A stretch of 64,000 nt of DNA from Dillenia suffruticosa (taxonomy: Eukaryota > Streptophyta > Magnoliopsida > Dilleniales > Dilleniaceae). This document shows, in pieces, positions 11,901 through 22,777 of the stretch (positions within the stretch are counted from its first letter, which is position 1; the number at the start of each line of letters is the position of its first letter). A program made the position numbers and the translations under genes. Under the pieces are notes generated by a model. The model did no database searches. It was given only the letters and a program-made list of their open reading frames with translations, and was not told where the DNA came from. The stretch spans positions 1,229,501 to 1,293,500 of the forward strand of contig JAVTVX010000026.1 in NCBI GenBank assembly GCA_033439265.1, in the 5' to 3' direction.

Positions 11901-13044
11901 AGTCCCACAACTTCCCAATTTAAAAATGTGTACGTGAATTTTGGATAGAATGAAATGGTGTGGAACAGTGTGACTAGAGAGTCAAAAAGAGAAGGGATAG
12001 AATTTCTTCGAACATTTAAAAAGAGAGGGCTCAAGAAAGAAAAGGGTTAATCAATTCTCACACCAAGGTATTTGAACCAAAGAAGAAGGTAATCCAATTA
12101 CGTAACACTCTTCTAGACCTAAAATTCTTAATCATCGAAAAAAATAAATGACTTTAATTCAATTTGAATTTTGAAATTTTCGTACGAAAAATATATTTGT
12201 TAATTTATTTTAAAACGTTTCATTTACTAATTTGGTTCAATAATTTTGATTAAAAAATTTTAATATTTTATTATTAAATTCATCGTGGTTTGATTTTTAC
12301 TATATTTAACGATTGCAGTTTACATGTGTGTGTTGCCACCCCAATTTCTGTTTGCTTTCTAAAAGAAACTTTTATTTTCTTTTGCTCTCGAAATTTCTAT
12401 TTTGTATTGTTTTCTTCGTATTTAGTGCTTTAGTTAGTTCTGCTTTTTTCTCTGTATCCTAATTTGTTTTGGAATTTATTAATTTTTTTATCTAATTTCT
12501 TTGTTCGCCTGTTAAATGCAGTTCCGTGCAATAAAGTGAAAACAGGACCTTCCTTTATTAGGTGCTAGTGCTACCCTTTTCCTTCCAAGGGATGGGAATT
12601 TTCGGGGGCATCTTGTGAATTACTTTCTATTTGCAATGCTACAGATGTGTCATTCTGTGTTAAACAACAAAAGGTATTCAGCTTTGTTTTTCTAATATCT
12701 GAACGAGTACTGTAGTTGTGCCCAAGTGGTGAATAACGATTGTGGTCCTCCTGATGGGTTATTTTCATAAGGAAAAACATTTGGTAATTCTAAAAATTAC
12801 AGTAAAAAAAAACAAATCTCTCACCCGTCCCACTATTCCTCAGGTGGGTTTTGAATTTCAAAATTCTTGGTTGATAGAATCAATTTTGAATTTGAAACTT
12901 TTTGAGAGGCATCTTCATCTATGTAAATTTATTATCTTTTACTGCTTGGTTAATCGGTGGAGAAGATAGCGCAGTATAAGACTCCCCTACCGTGGTTGAG
13001 GGAGTCTTTGTGGTCCTATATTGTTTTTCTGCAATTAAGAGCAG
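8911..13044. other. Spacer between the divergent EF-hand and MYB genes
   Basis: AT-rich DNA with homopolymer runs (for example A at 9641-9666) and no convincing protein. It holds the four-copy long repeat described separately. The right end probably includes the 5' leader of the MYB gene: a pyrimidine-rich acceptor TTAAATGCAG precedes 12522, and another (GAGCAG) precedes the ATG at 13045, so one or two leader introns are plausible. Confidence 0.5.
9906..11850. repeat. Four diverged copies of a long repeat (about 250-350 bp)
   Basis: Copies lie at about 9906-10030 (part), 10031-10280, 11281-11552 and 11629-11850. Shared landmarks in order are GGGTAAATCGATAATGG, ACATTAATTTGAATAAAAGC, ATCAAACAAAATTGATTAGG, TTATCATTAATTGATTTT, ATATGTCATC, a TCTCTCTCCCCCTCTC-type tract and ACACCTCAAATATATGTG. 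The last two copies are offset by about 345 bp. The order and spacing suggest repeated local duplication. No coding potential. Confidence 0.7.
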
Positions 13045-14284
13045 ATGACTTCATATGAGAGTATCAACAGAAGCTGTTCATGGAGTAGAGAGGAAGATAA
13101 GGCATTTGAGAATGCTCTTGCTACTATTTCTGAGGATTCCTTGGATCGATGGGAAAGAATTACTTGGAGAGTGCCTGGAAAATCTATCGAGGAAGTTAAA
13201 CATCACTATGATGTTTTAGTTGATGATGTCAATAGGATTGAGTCTGGGTGTGTCCCACTGCCTATATACCATTTTCCTTCAGAGGGTTCATTTGGTGATG
13301 GTCACGTGGGTGAGAGTGGAACTAGTGGAAAGGTTGGTTGTGTATCTGGTCATGGAGGCAAAGGTTCAAGGTCAGATCAGGATCGGCGAAAAGGGGTTGC
13401 TTGGACAGAGGAAGAGCACAGGTAAATCAAATCTGTGTGGGAATATTTTGCATATTAGAACTGGGGTCTATGCCAGGACTTTTGTTTTCTTTTTTGCAGG
13501 GATAAAAAGAGGCCAGTTGTTACCCTCTCTGGGTATGACCATGGAGATCTACTCCTGCTGTGAACACATACATACCCTTGGAAACTTAACTAGTTAGGGT
13601 GTACTTCTGCAAAACTCATGACTTGACCTGTGACATCATGGTTACGAAGTTAGTTTCTTGTCCGCTTGGGCAACCACCTTGGTAGTCTATGTCAGGATTA
13701 GTTAAATTAATGAGTTGACTAAATATACATTATATGGAACAAAAAACTACTACATACTCTTAACTCCTGAAACTGTCCAAAGAGGAGAATGTTTCAGTAA
13801 TACTGATACTGCTGGTTTGAATTGAAATAGGTTATTTCTTCTTGGATTGGACAAGTATGGAAAGGGAGATTGGCGAAGCATATCCCGCAACCTTGTGGTA
13901 ACAAGAACGCCCACACAAGTGGCCAGCCATGCCCAGAAGTATTTCATTCGATTGAACTCTATGAACAAGGAGAGAAGGCGGTCCAGCATCCACGATATTA
14001 CCAACGTTAGCAATAGAGACATTTCAATGCCACAAGTACAGATCGCTGGTCGACCAAATGCTGCCATTTCAGGAAGTCCTAATCCTCCTGCAGCACCTCT
14101 GTATGGCGCCATGACTATTGGGCAATCAATGGGTGGAGCTGTTGTTTCAAATCTTCCAGCCCCACCTCCAATGGCTTACGGCGTGGAAGCACCGGTTCAG
14201 GTGCAGAAGGTTCCTGGTGCACCAATGAACATGGATCCTTTAATTTACACGATGCTGCAGCTGCACGAATCTGTTCATAGATAA
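13045..14284 (+). CDS. SRM1: Two-repeat MYB transcription factor, SRM1/DIVARICATA type
   Basis: Exons 13045-13421 and 13831-14284 join in phase across a GT-AG intron to give 276 residues. An N-terminal SANT/MYB-like domain (about residues 10-62, with W12 and W35) is followed by a Gly/Ser linker. A second MYB domain (about 114-170) ends in the diagnostic VASHAQKYF at residues 156-164. The C-terminus is Pro-rich with [10 protein letters not shown] and [14 protein letters not shown] blocks, closely like Arabidopsis SRM1 (At5g08520, about 298 residues). SRM1 is known as a seed-germination and salt/ABA-linked transcriptional activator acting in the nucleus. The gene is complete. An AATAAA-like signal lies near 14377. 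A related paralog (At5g23650 type) cannot be excluded, so the symbol is provisional. Confidence 0.93.
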
Positions 14285-14548
14285 ATTGCCTATTTTGGCT
14301 GGTGAAATATTGGCTTAGTCGGTTATTTTTACAAATTGTCTAATGCAACCGTTGTCAGTGTCTCATATGAGATTACAAATAAATCTTTTTAGGGGAGAAG
14401 GTAGATGCATCTGTATAGATTTGTTGAATGTGAGCGGCATTGCAAATAGAACAGCAATGGCCTTTTTGCTCTCTCTCTCTTTAGATCTAGGAAGAGATTT
14501 GTGTTGGAAAAGTTGCAAAGCGTCTTAATTTCTGGTAGTAATTTAAGT

Positions 14549-14994
14549 GCATGTTTAGTAGAGTTTTTTTTTTTTTTTACCTATTTTCTCCTTTTAAGGG
14601 AAGTAAAAATTAATTCCTTTAAAACTTGTTTGGTTTTTTTTACTTTTGAAATAAATTTAAAAATTAAAAGTTAATTCTATTTTTATTTTTAAAGTAAAGT
14701 TAAAAGTTAAAAATTAATAGATATATTTGAATTTTTGTATCATTTAAATGAGAATATTAATGAAATAAAAACAATTATGTGAATATATAAATGAAATAAA
14801 AAGTCTATATTTTTTATAAAAACTAGAACATTAAAAAAAGAGAAGAAAAAATTCCCTATGAGTTTTTTCTTAAAAACTATTTTAAAATTTTTTCTTCATA
14901 AAAAAAAACTCTTTTTTTTAATTTTTAAATAAAATTATTTGACAGTACTTTCAGAAAAAGAGAAGTTAAAAAGAAATCTCGCCAAACAGACACT
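14549..14994. mobile_element. MITE-like element related to the 1294-1700 MITE
   Basis: The left end GTGCATGTTTAGTAGAG and the reverse-complemented right end GTGTCTGTTTGGCGAGA form an imperfect terminal inverted repeat resembling the first MITE. The interior has the same type of AAATTAAAAGTTAA tracts and a TTTTTTCTTAAAA motif. Flanks are TAA and TGA, so the 3-bp target duplication is imperfect or decayed. It lies about 260 bp beyond the MYB stop codon. Confidence 0.5.
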
Positions 14995-17089
14995 GAGGTC
15001 ATAGAAGCACATAAAATTGCAATTGATGACTATCGACTCTTTTCTGCTGGCTCTCCCCAGAAAGCACAACTCTTTCAACTGGTGTCCTAATTTCAATGAG
15101 CCCTGAACCCCTCCCAACGAAGATGATATCCACTCGACGGAGTTAGAACCATCCCTTGAATAGTGTCAAATCAAACTATTCCAAGGGAACCCACTTGTCT
15201 TTCCAAATTCTAATCGATTTGGCTAAGAGAAAGAGGCGAATTTTCTGATCCTCAAAGCACCCATCAAGCTTAGTCATACAAAGCTTCTCCTAAGCTGGCC
15301 TGCACAGCAATTGAATACAAAGCAATTCTCCAAATTATTTTATTTTGAAATGGTTTGGTGTAACAAAAGGTTCATCTCCAACCAATGCCACAGCAGCTAC
15401 TTACCTTATTTGCCTCTGAATTTTTAAACTTACCCTCCAAATATATAGCATTAGCAATTTCCATTTTGAGAATCCAACTACCCATGGGGTGGACGGCTAG
15501 AGGAGTCCTCGCCCTCCCCAACTCTCCAGAAACTTTCTTTGGCATCGGTGCCACTTAGCAAATGATTTGAATTATCAACACTACTAAATGTAGAAATTCC
15601 TCACAAAAATCTAATTGTGAATTTCTTTTCTTTTCTTTTCTTTTTGGATTAGGGTTTTTGGGTAGTAAATTATATTACATGTCATTTAACATTTTGATTT
15701 GAGTCCTTCGACTTTTATGATTTCTTTTCCCTTTTAGTTTCGAAAAAATCATGTCGATAAATATCTACAAACTTTGTTGTTAGAAAGTATTTACTTAATA
15801 TGGTCAAAGCAATAGTGCGGGAGTTCGTCTACATTAGTTTAAAATTCATTTTTACTTCTCCTTGGTACACTTTACAAATGAAATATTTTCGTGTGTTTCA
15901 CTAAAATTAATTACATTAATTAATCTTATTAAAATGTTGATTGTACGTCAAGAACATTTAAGTTTAAAATTTTTTCTTTAATAATTTAATATGAGATTTA
16001 AGAACCAAATGTTTAGATCGGTCATTGTGTGTCTTGGAGATGAATTTTACTTCACAGATAATTGTTCCGTTGAGTTAAGTGAGAAACCGGTGTTGATGAG
16101 TCTTTTAGGCCTTCGTAGATGGTGAGACCTGTAAATATCGCCAAACAGTGTCCCGAAGGGGAAGTTCTGACACTCAAATTAGAAAAAATAATGATAAAAG
16201 AATGAGAAACAGACTAAATAGAGCTATCGAATGGCCCTATGTTGCCTCTGAGTAATAAGTGTAGGGTTATCGAACGTAACTGATTGGCTGCCTGTACTAA
16301 GTGGTTAAGGATCTCAAGTAGCTATAGAGATTCCCTATCTTATAGGAAGTGATTATAGAGATTTACTTTCTTATTGAGAAAAATTTTTGAGAGTAGGAGA
16401 AATTTGTATAAGATTAAAGAAGATTTAAATTTGTCAAAGATTTTCTTTTTTATTGAATATTCACGTATTAGACTTATCATGTAATGGAAATTACTTCTGA
16501 GCATCCAATAAGGAGTAAAAACAACTTAAAGGTCCTAACAGGGAGAGTTAGAATAATCGAGAGATTGAGGGATTGGGAGGTGAAGTGGCGGCTTCCCGAG
16601 AGGACACTTAACCGAGAGATCAAGAGCATGTTCAATTGTTAATGGGCCTTATGACCATTGATTCGGTAGTTCCCAAACTTTATGATGATGGGTCCTTAGA
16701 TCATGTATCATTACCGTGGAATCACCGAGTTGCTTTTTTCAAAGAAAAATGGATACATTCAATTCATTATCAAAGTTGACGCACCGAGAAATTGAGGTGG
16801 GACATGATGGATCAAACCCTAGAGATAAAAGGATCTAACCAGAGTAGGGAGAAAATTAAAAATTATATAAGTGAAATCAATGTCTAAAATAAATTACAAA
16901 TAAAGTTCTTAAAACATATTAGATGTTAATGAGATATAATCCAATTGATATTATTTTCTTTTATTTAGACATATTGAATTCGAATCTTTTTTACGTAATC
17001 AAAAATTATTAGAGAATATATTGATGCCAAATTATTTTAGCTTCTCTAGCTATAATAAGTCCAAAATAATTATTTTAGATAATATAAAG

Positions 17090-17118
17090 TCTAAAATAAT
17101 TTCATTGACCATTCATCA
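17090..17118 (+). repeat. 29-bp inverted repeat, left arm
   Basis: This arm begins TCTAAAATAATTTCATTGAC. Its exact reverse complement is at 17684-17712, with a 565-bp interval. Both arms are also flanked by TTAGATAATATA-like sequence. Confidence 0.85.
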
Positions 17119-17594
17119 TCATATTTTTACACGCATGTTATGCATTGTAAGTGTTTTCATAAAATTATTCAACTAGATTCATCCTCTCTTTCATGTTGAA
17201 AAAACCATTGGAAAACATATATAGTAGAATTGGGACTTTGTTTGAGAACTTCATTCACTTCTCAATCAACGATGTAGTAATGTAGTTTGATACGCTATCG
17301 GTTTAGATCCCACGTCCCAGGTGACCCCTCATATAGTTTAGTTTAGTTTATTTAGCTGTGTCACATGTAAACTTCCAACTCTCTCTCTCTCTCTCTCTGC
17401 TTATTGTGTCATCTGTCACCTTTTTATCTTTTTTTGGTTATGAGATTGCATTTGCATAAGAAATGAAAGATAGGGTTGGCATCAGAAAGATAAAATGCCA
17501 GCACCAAAAGCATCGTTTCCACGTCCACTTTGTGTAAGATTACAAAAATCAAATATTAATGCCTCCTGCTTTATCACATATATTATGAAATAAA

Positions 17595-17627
17595 CCCTCC
17601 CCCCTCCCCCCTCCCCCCTCCCCCCAC
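17595..17627. repeat. CCCTCCC-type C-rich tract
   Basis: Four to five tandem units of about 7 bp, nearly pure pyrimidine on the plus strand. The complementary G-rich strand could form a quadruplex. Confidence 0.85.
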
Positions 17628-17683
17628 CTATTTTTTATTTCTTTTGCCCCCACCATTACAAATATATATATATATATATATAT

Positions 17684-17712
17684 TGATGAATGGTCAATGA
17701 AATTATTTTAGA
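17684..17712 (-). repeat. 29-bp inverted repeat, right arm
   Basis: Perfect reverse complement of 17090-17118. It follows a TA microsatellite, a common site for hairpin-mediated rearrangement or MITE ends. Confidence 0.85.
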
Positions 17713-18214
17713 TAATATATAAGAAAATGTAAATGCTGCGGCGGCTTGTAACTCTTTTGTGTTTGCATGTGGTCACCTCTTCTATCCCCCAATAAAATTT
17801 TTACCTAATAAAAGAAAAAAACAAACATAGTTAATTTAGAAAATGAAGAGTGCGCACTTGTCAAAAACAGATGTTATGAATATGAATGTGCCCAAAAATT
17901 AGGCCTAAATATTTGGTATGACTTCCTAATTTTTTGCTAAGAAAGAAAAACTAAAAACATTGGGCTGCCAGTTTTTTACTTATAAGAAAAAATGGCAATG
18001 CTTAATGAGAAGGAGAAAGAAGAAAGGCATTTGGATCTAAGGATTCTATAGAGACCTTTTTTTTTTCCCCCAAAAGCAACTAAAGACACCATTTTCTCAA
18101 ACACACCAGTTTGGGGGGTTCATGCCTTTTTAGGGCTTTATCCTTGTAATTGATGACTCATGAGCCCATAAACTTTGACGTGTACACGCTTCACACACCA
18201 CATACCTCCTTTCC

Positions 18215-18223
18215 TTTAAATAA
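18215..18223 (+). promoter_or_regulatory. Probable TATA box of the GEM-like gene
   Basis: TTTAAATAA lies 77-85 bp upstream of the ATG at 18300, with a CA-rich likely start region (TTACACACAAAGCACAG) and a GA-repeat leader between them. The spacing fits a plant core promoter. Confidence 0.45.
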
Positions 18224-18299
18224 CACCCTCAAACAAATTTTAAGGCATCCTAGTTTCTTACACACAAAGCACAGATCAGAGAAAGAGAGAGAGAGAGAG

Positions 18300-19198
18300 A
18301 TGAAGAACAGCACCTCACAACAAGTCATTGTGATTCCAATCTGCTCTGCAGCATATCTACTTCCTAACAGGTCATGTGGCAAATATTTACCACAATTTCC
18401 AGCCCAATACCAGCTCGATTTCCCTAGTTCCAAACTAGGTAATTTTCTTCTTCTTCTTCTTCTTCTCTCTCTCTCTCTCTATAAGCCCGGTACTTTGCAT
18501 ACGTAATTAACACAGATATGTCTATTCTTTTTCAAATATTAATGGCAGACAAATCAAATTCAGTGATCAATAGGATGGGCAAGATTGGAAGAAAAGCGGA
18601 CAAGTTTGTAAGAGAGCATGGTAAGAGATCACAGAACAGAACCCTTTTGTCTCTTTTGATCAAATATAGTCGTTGTTTTGCATTCTGATTTTATTTTGAA
18701 ATGTTATTGGTGCGTGATGAAGCAGTGAAACTAGCACCCAAGATCTCAGAAACAGTGAAAGTAAAGCTGAGTTTGGGAGCAAAAATTCTGCAAATAGGAG
18801 GTGTCGATAAGGTATTCAAGGAGACATTTAGTGGAGTACAAGGAGAGAGGCTGATGAAAGCTTCTCGGTGCTGTTTATTCACCACATCAGGTCCCATAGC
18901 TGGCCTCCTCTTCATCTCCACTCACAGAATTGCTTTTTGCAGTCACAAATCCATCAAAATTTCTTCCCCAGATGGACAGCTTCTTCATAGATTCCCTTAC
19001 AAGGTGGTGATCCCGATAAGAAAGATAAACAGAGCATACCAAAGTGTGAATGTCGCCAAGCCTTCACAAAAATACATACAAGTAGATACTGTGGATGATT
19101 ATGAGTTTTGGTTTATGGGTTTTCTTCATTGTCAAAAAACATTCAACCATCTTCAAGAGGCAATCACTCGTTTCTCAACTTTACGACAAGAGTTATGA
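18300..19198 (+). CDS. GRAM-domain GEM-like protein
   Basis: Three exons, 18300-18438, 18549-18620 and 18726-19198, joined by GT-AG introns in phase, give 227 residues. The first exon encodes a poorly conserved N-terminus. The second encodes the NRMGKIGRKADKFVREH motif typical of GEM-like/ABA-responsive proteins. The third carries the GRAM domain (about residues 95-180), including VFKETFSGVQGERLMKASRC, TTSGPIAGLLFISTHRIAFC and KYIQVDTVDDYEFWFMGFL. Arabidopsis relatives are GEM-like 4 (At5g08350) and the At5g23350-23370 cluster. GRAM domains bind phosphoinositides or proteins at membranes; GEM itself links cell division to epidermal fate, and some relatives are ABA or stress induced. The short N-terminus is usual for this subgroup. 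It converges on the F-box/LRR gene. Confidence 0.92.
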
Positions 19199-19716
19199 CG
19201 CTTGGTTTGGCCCATGTAATTATATCTAGCAAAGGAATGCAACATCCTGCTGTATCAAAGGGTTTTTTTTTACTAATGAAAAGTATTACCCTTGTTCTCT
19301 TCATATCTGCTTTCCTCTTACCTCTTCCTCCATTCCTAGCAAATCCAGCAAAATGGGGGAGAGAGAGGGAGAGAGAGAGAGAACTTTATGCAAATATTTT
19401 ATTGCAGTGATAACTCCCATCTAAAGCCATCCCCAGCTACCAATTTGATAGATGCACTGCAGTGAAAATGAAATCACTTTATGGTACAGAAATCATTAGA
19501 AGATTAATTTATACTGGCAAAAAACCAATGCCAGAAACGAACAGAATACATATGAATAATTTCTGAGTGCTGATACAAAGGCAGGCCTAACAATTACTCA
19601 CATCTGAAACCAGCGTAGCCATACAGAAACAAGGTGAATCCTCGGAAAAGCCCTCAAGCAGCTGTTGAGGCACATGCAAGATTTCACAAGGGTGTGAAGC
19701 CTTTTAAATATCATTC
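19199..19716. other. Shared 3' region of two convergent genes
   Basis: The GEM-like stop (19198) and the F-box/LRR stop (19717) are 518 bp apart. The interval holds a GA-repeat (about 19357-19383). On the minus strand CAATAAAA (19397-19404) could be a polyadenylation signal for the F-box gene. The two 3' UTRs may overlap. Confidence 0.5.
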
Positions 19717-22234
19717 TTAAGACAACAGATCAGGCTCGGACAAACTCCCCACAAAGTTCACTTTACAGCATCCAGGAAAAAGCAACCCAGCCTCCTCACA
19801 GCCTGCCTTCGTGACATGGGGGCAAGACCTCACATCAAGGTACTCAAGAGAGTTACATGACTTCAATACCAGGCCAATTCCTGTCACTGTGATTCTTGGG
19901 CAGTTGCTCACCTTCAAAAGCTTCAATTTTAGCTCAGATCCTTCATCATCTAGTCCTCGAAAAGCATCATCAGTCACCTCCTCGCAGCACCCAATGTCCA
20001 AAGCCTCAAGATTTCTGCACTCGGAAAGAATGCAATTCAATGAAGAGTCAGAAATGTTTAAACACCAGTCCATCCGCAGATTCTTTAGGCTGTGACCGCA
20101 TGCAGCAGCCAATGACTTTATGGACTCATCAGAGATGCCCCTGCAGCCACCAATAATAAGAGTCTCTAGGTTTCTGCAGAACCTAGCTAAAGATAATATG
20201 GATTCATCCCCAACTTTGTAGCAATCCAACAACTTTAACGTCCTCAGTGTAGCAGCACAGGCCTGAGAAACAGTGGAGATACCACCATCCCCCACATTAC
20301 TGCATTTGTTAATATCTAAATGTTTTATTAGCTGACACCCGCTAACAAGACCGGTGAGGCCCAAGTCTGTAGTATTGGTGCATCCTTGCAGTCCCAACTC
20401 TTCAAGATTGGGGCAATTTTCTGACAGAGCTTTTAACAATCCATCTGTAATAAACCTACAACCAGCAAGATGCAGGCTTCTTAGATCATGGCAGCCCAAT
20501 GCAACAGCTGACAGTCCCTTGTCTGTCAACTTTCTGCAATAAGACACATCCAATGACTGAAGCGAAGAAAGACCACATCCAATCTCAACCATTCCAGCAT
20601 CAGTAACACCTAGAATATAACGAACATTCTCAGAAAACAATTATGAAAGGATTTACTCTGATCACAAACAAGATTAAGACAACTCAACTTCATCAAGCCT
20701 TGTATCCAAATCACCTTTAAAGACCCATCACACCTAAAATTATTAGCTCAAAAAGTTGGAAACAAAAGGATAACTCTTGCAACAGATTCAGAAAAGTTGT
20801 AACTAATTTATTTTCATCAAATTGAGTTGAAGATTGCCTCTTCCAGAAGTTCTCTCTTCCCTCTTCTCTCTGCATATGTATATTGAGTTTTGAGGGAGTG
20901 GCCAACCACCACAATTCCAGCAAAGTGGTATCAAAGTAAGATTAGAATAGAGATGGCATCAAAGGGAGTGTTTTCCAATCCACAAGTCATCCTAGCTAAA
21001 CAATGACAATTGGGCATCAATAATGAAAATCAACCTTGGTTCCCAAGTGTGGGATATTGTTGAAAGAGGCTTTGAAGTGACCCAAGACGATTTGACATAG
21101 GCCCATCAATAAGCTTTGGGGAAGGAAAGAAGGATCAATTAGTCCTCACTATCATTGGATGAAAATATGCTAGAGTAGATTACAAACAAGACTACATCCA
21201 AGCAAGCATGAGATGCTTATTTAAGTACTCTCAACAAGAGTTTGAAAGATGCAAACTTGTATATATATATTTTTAAGATTTTTATATGTTGAAGTTCAAC
21301 CTTTAAATCTGGAGAGGTTAGAAAGGAAAACTGATGGATTTATTATATGGATAAGGAGATTTACGCTATCAAAAGAAATGCTAATTGGGGTTCTAAAAGG
21401 CAAGCAATAGTCAAGTGAGTATTCCCAATCAAAAAAGAAAGGGGTGAAGTCTAAAGAGACAAGGCAAGACTCCGCTGCTAAAGGTTACAAGCATACGCTG
21501 GCATTGACTATGAAGAGTTGTTCCGACCCACCTTCTTGCCACCATGCTTCCGACAAGCAGTTTTAAGCATAACAATGAACGAAGGCATATGGGTTGGAAG
21601 TCACTTTTCATGGACCTACAAAACTAAGTGTAAACAGAAGGCGGAAGAGATCTTCATATGCTAAAAGAGGCAAAAATTCAGGGCCTTCACTTCCAATTAC
21701 TGGGAAGCGTTTTCTTTAGCAATAGATTCACACGATTTTTCACCCAAAAATGCTACTCTCAGTCTTGTTACTGATTAATCAACAATTGATCAGGTTTACA
21801 GATACCCGTGCCCAGATTTTGCCCAAATTCAACAAGATCCTCAATCAAAAATAACAAGTTAAAGTGAGTCGGAGGGTGAATTGAAAATTACCTTTGCAAT
21901 TCTGGAGATTGAGAATTCGCAAACAAGTGAAGCCATTGGCAATAACAGAGAGATCGGAATCGGTGACGCCAGGATAGAAGGAACGAGAAGCAGACTGGGA
22001 GATGTCCAAATGGAGAAGGCGAGTGAACCTGGCGGCCATCTTGCGGAGCATGTGAGGTCCAGCACGAGCGGAGAGCTTCTTCCTCTCGCTGCTCTGCAGA
22101 TTGAGCCATCTCTTGCACACCAATCCGAAAACTTCCTTGTCCTTGTCGGTCTCCAACTTTCCCAGTATTGCTCGCAGCTCGTCGTCCGTTAATGCTTCGT
22201 TTATACAAACTCCCACCATGTCTCTATCCTCCAT
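19717..22234 (-). CDS. F-box/leucine-rich-repeat protein (At5g23340-like)
   Basis: Exons 21892-22234 and 19717-20609 join in phase to give 411 residues. The start chosen is the ATG at 22234 (MEDRDMVGV), because the upstream in-frame codon is GTG. Residues about 13-55 form a degenerate F-box (ALTDDELRAILGKLETDKDK, VFGLVCKRWLNLQ). The rest is a run of cysteine-containing LRRs of about 26 residues, each with a pattern such as LQSLDVSYCRKLTDKGL or LRSLHLAGCRFITDGLL, ending in CCKVNFVGSLSEPDLL. Length and ends match Arabidopsis At5g23340 (about 405 residues). The expected role is substrate recognition in an SCF ubiquitin ligase; no substrate is known to me. The 1.28-kb intron holds a copia fossil in the opposite direction. 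Confidence 0.93.
20870..21640 (+). mobile_element. Ty1/copia fossil fragment inside the F-box/LRR intron
   Basis: A primer-binding-site-like GTGGTATCAAAGTAAG (20933-20948) is followed by sequence reading like the start of a copia gag (around WASIMKINLGSQ, 21012-21050), then a piece resembling copia reverse transcriptase (about 21440-21620). It is oriented plus, antisense to the host gene. It is an old, broken internal fragment with many breaks and no recognisable flanking LTR pair. Because it is spliced out, the host protein is unaffected. Confidence 0.65.
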
Positions 22235-22777
22235 CGCTATTGCCACCGAGGATGAGGATGATGATGATGATGAGAGAGCGAGAGAGAGATATAGGGTGCG
22301 TGTGTGTGTGTGTATAAAATTCCAATTCTACTATGAACAGCGCAGTTGGGTAGGTTCCAATTGGGGTAGTCTGATTTTCTAAATTCGGATTCGGATTCGG
22401 AAAAAAAAAATAAAAAAAGAAATTATTACCCCCAACAAAACCCAACCCAACCCAACCCAACCAGTGATGGAGGTGGTTTGGGAAATTTCATCGGTCAGGT
22501 GCAGATTTTTTTCATCCACCGTCGACCCACGTAGTGCCGGATCGGAACCAAAAATATTTCGGGTTAAGTGGGCTCCGGCAAATTCGGGTTGCTTGATTAA
22601 CCTAAAAAAAAAAAAAGAATTTTAATATTATGTATTTTTTTATCGATATTCAGATTTTATCTGACTAATCTATTCTAAATATTATGATACTACTAAGAGA
22701 TTAATTTTTTCAAATTTTATTTTTTTCATTTTTATAACTCAAATTTAAGATATATCCTATATATAGTTCAACGGAAG
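22235..22777. other. Promoter side of the F-box/LRR gene
   Basis: This holds a GAT repeat (22254-22270), a GT run ending in GTGTATAAAAT (about 22298-22320), TCGGAT repeats (22385-22400) and four CCCAA units (22441-22460), then AT-rich DNA up to the LINE. On the gene's strand ATTTTATACACAC (22307-22319) could serve as a TATA region about 75 bp from the ATG. Confidence 0.4.

Larger units (their letters stand above)
14995..18214. other. Spacer upstream of the GEM-like gene
   Basis: No protein is recognisable on either strand. The stretch holds low-complexity tracts (CTTTT repeats near 15626-15643, C-rich tract 17595-17627, TA run 17662-17682) and a 29-bp inverted repeat. The moderately GC-rich piece at about 16060-16780 (phrases such as AGTGTCCCGAAGGGGAAG) looks like repeat-derived DNA that I cannot classify. 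Confidence 0.45.

Noticed and set aside
21888-22208. Alternative frames of about 100 residues at the F-box/LRR first exon
   Set aside because: The chosen frame matches the F-box/LRR family and splices in phase; the others have no family resemblance.
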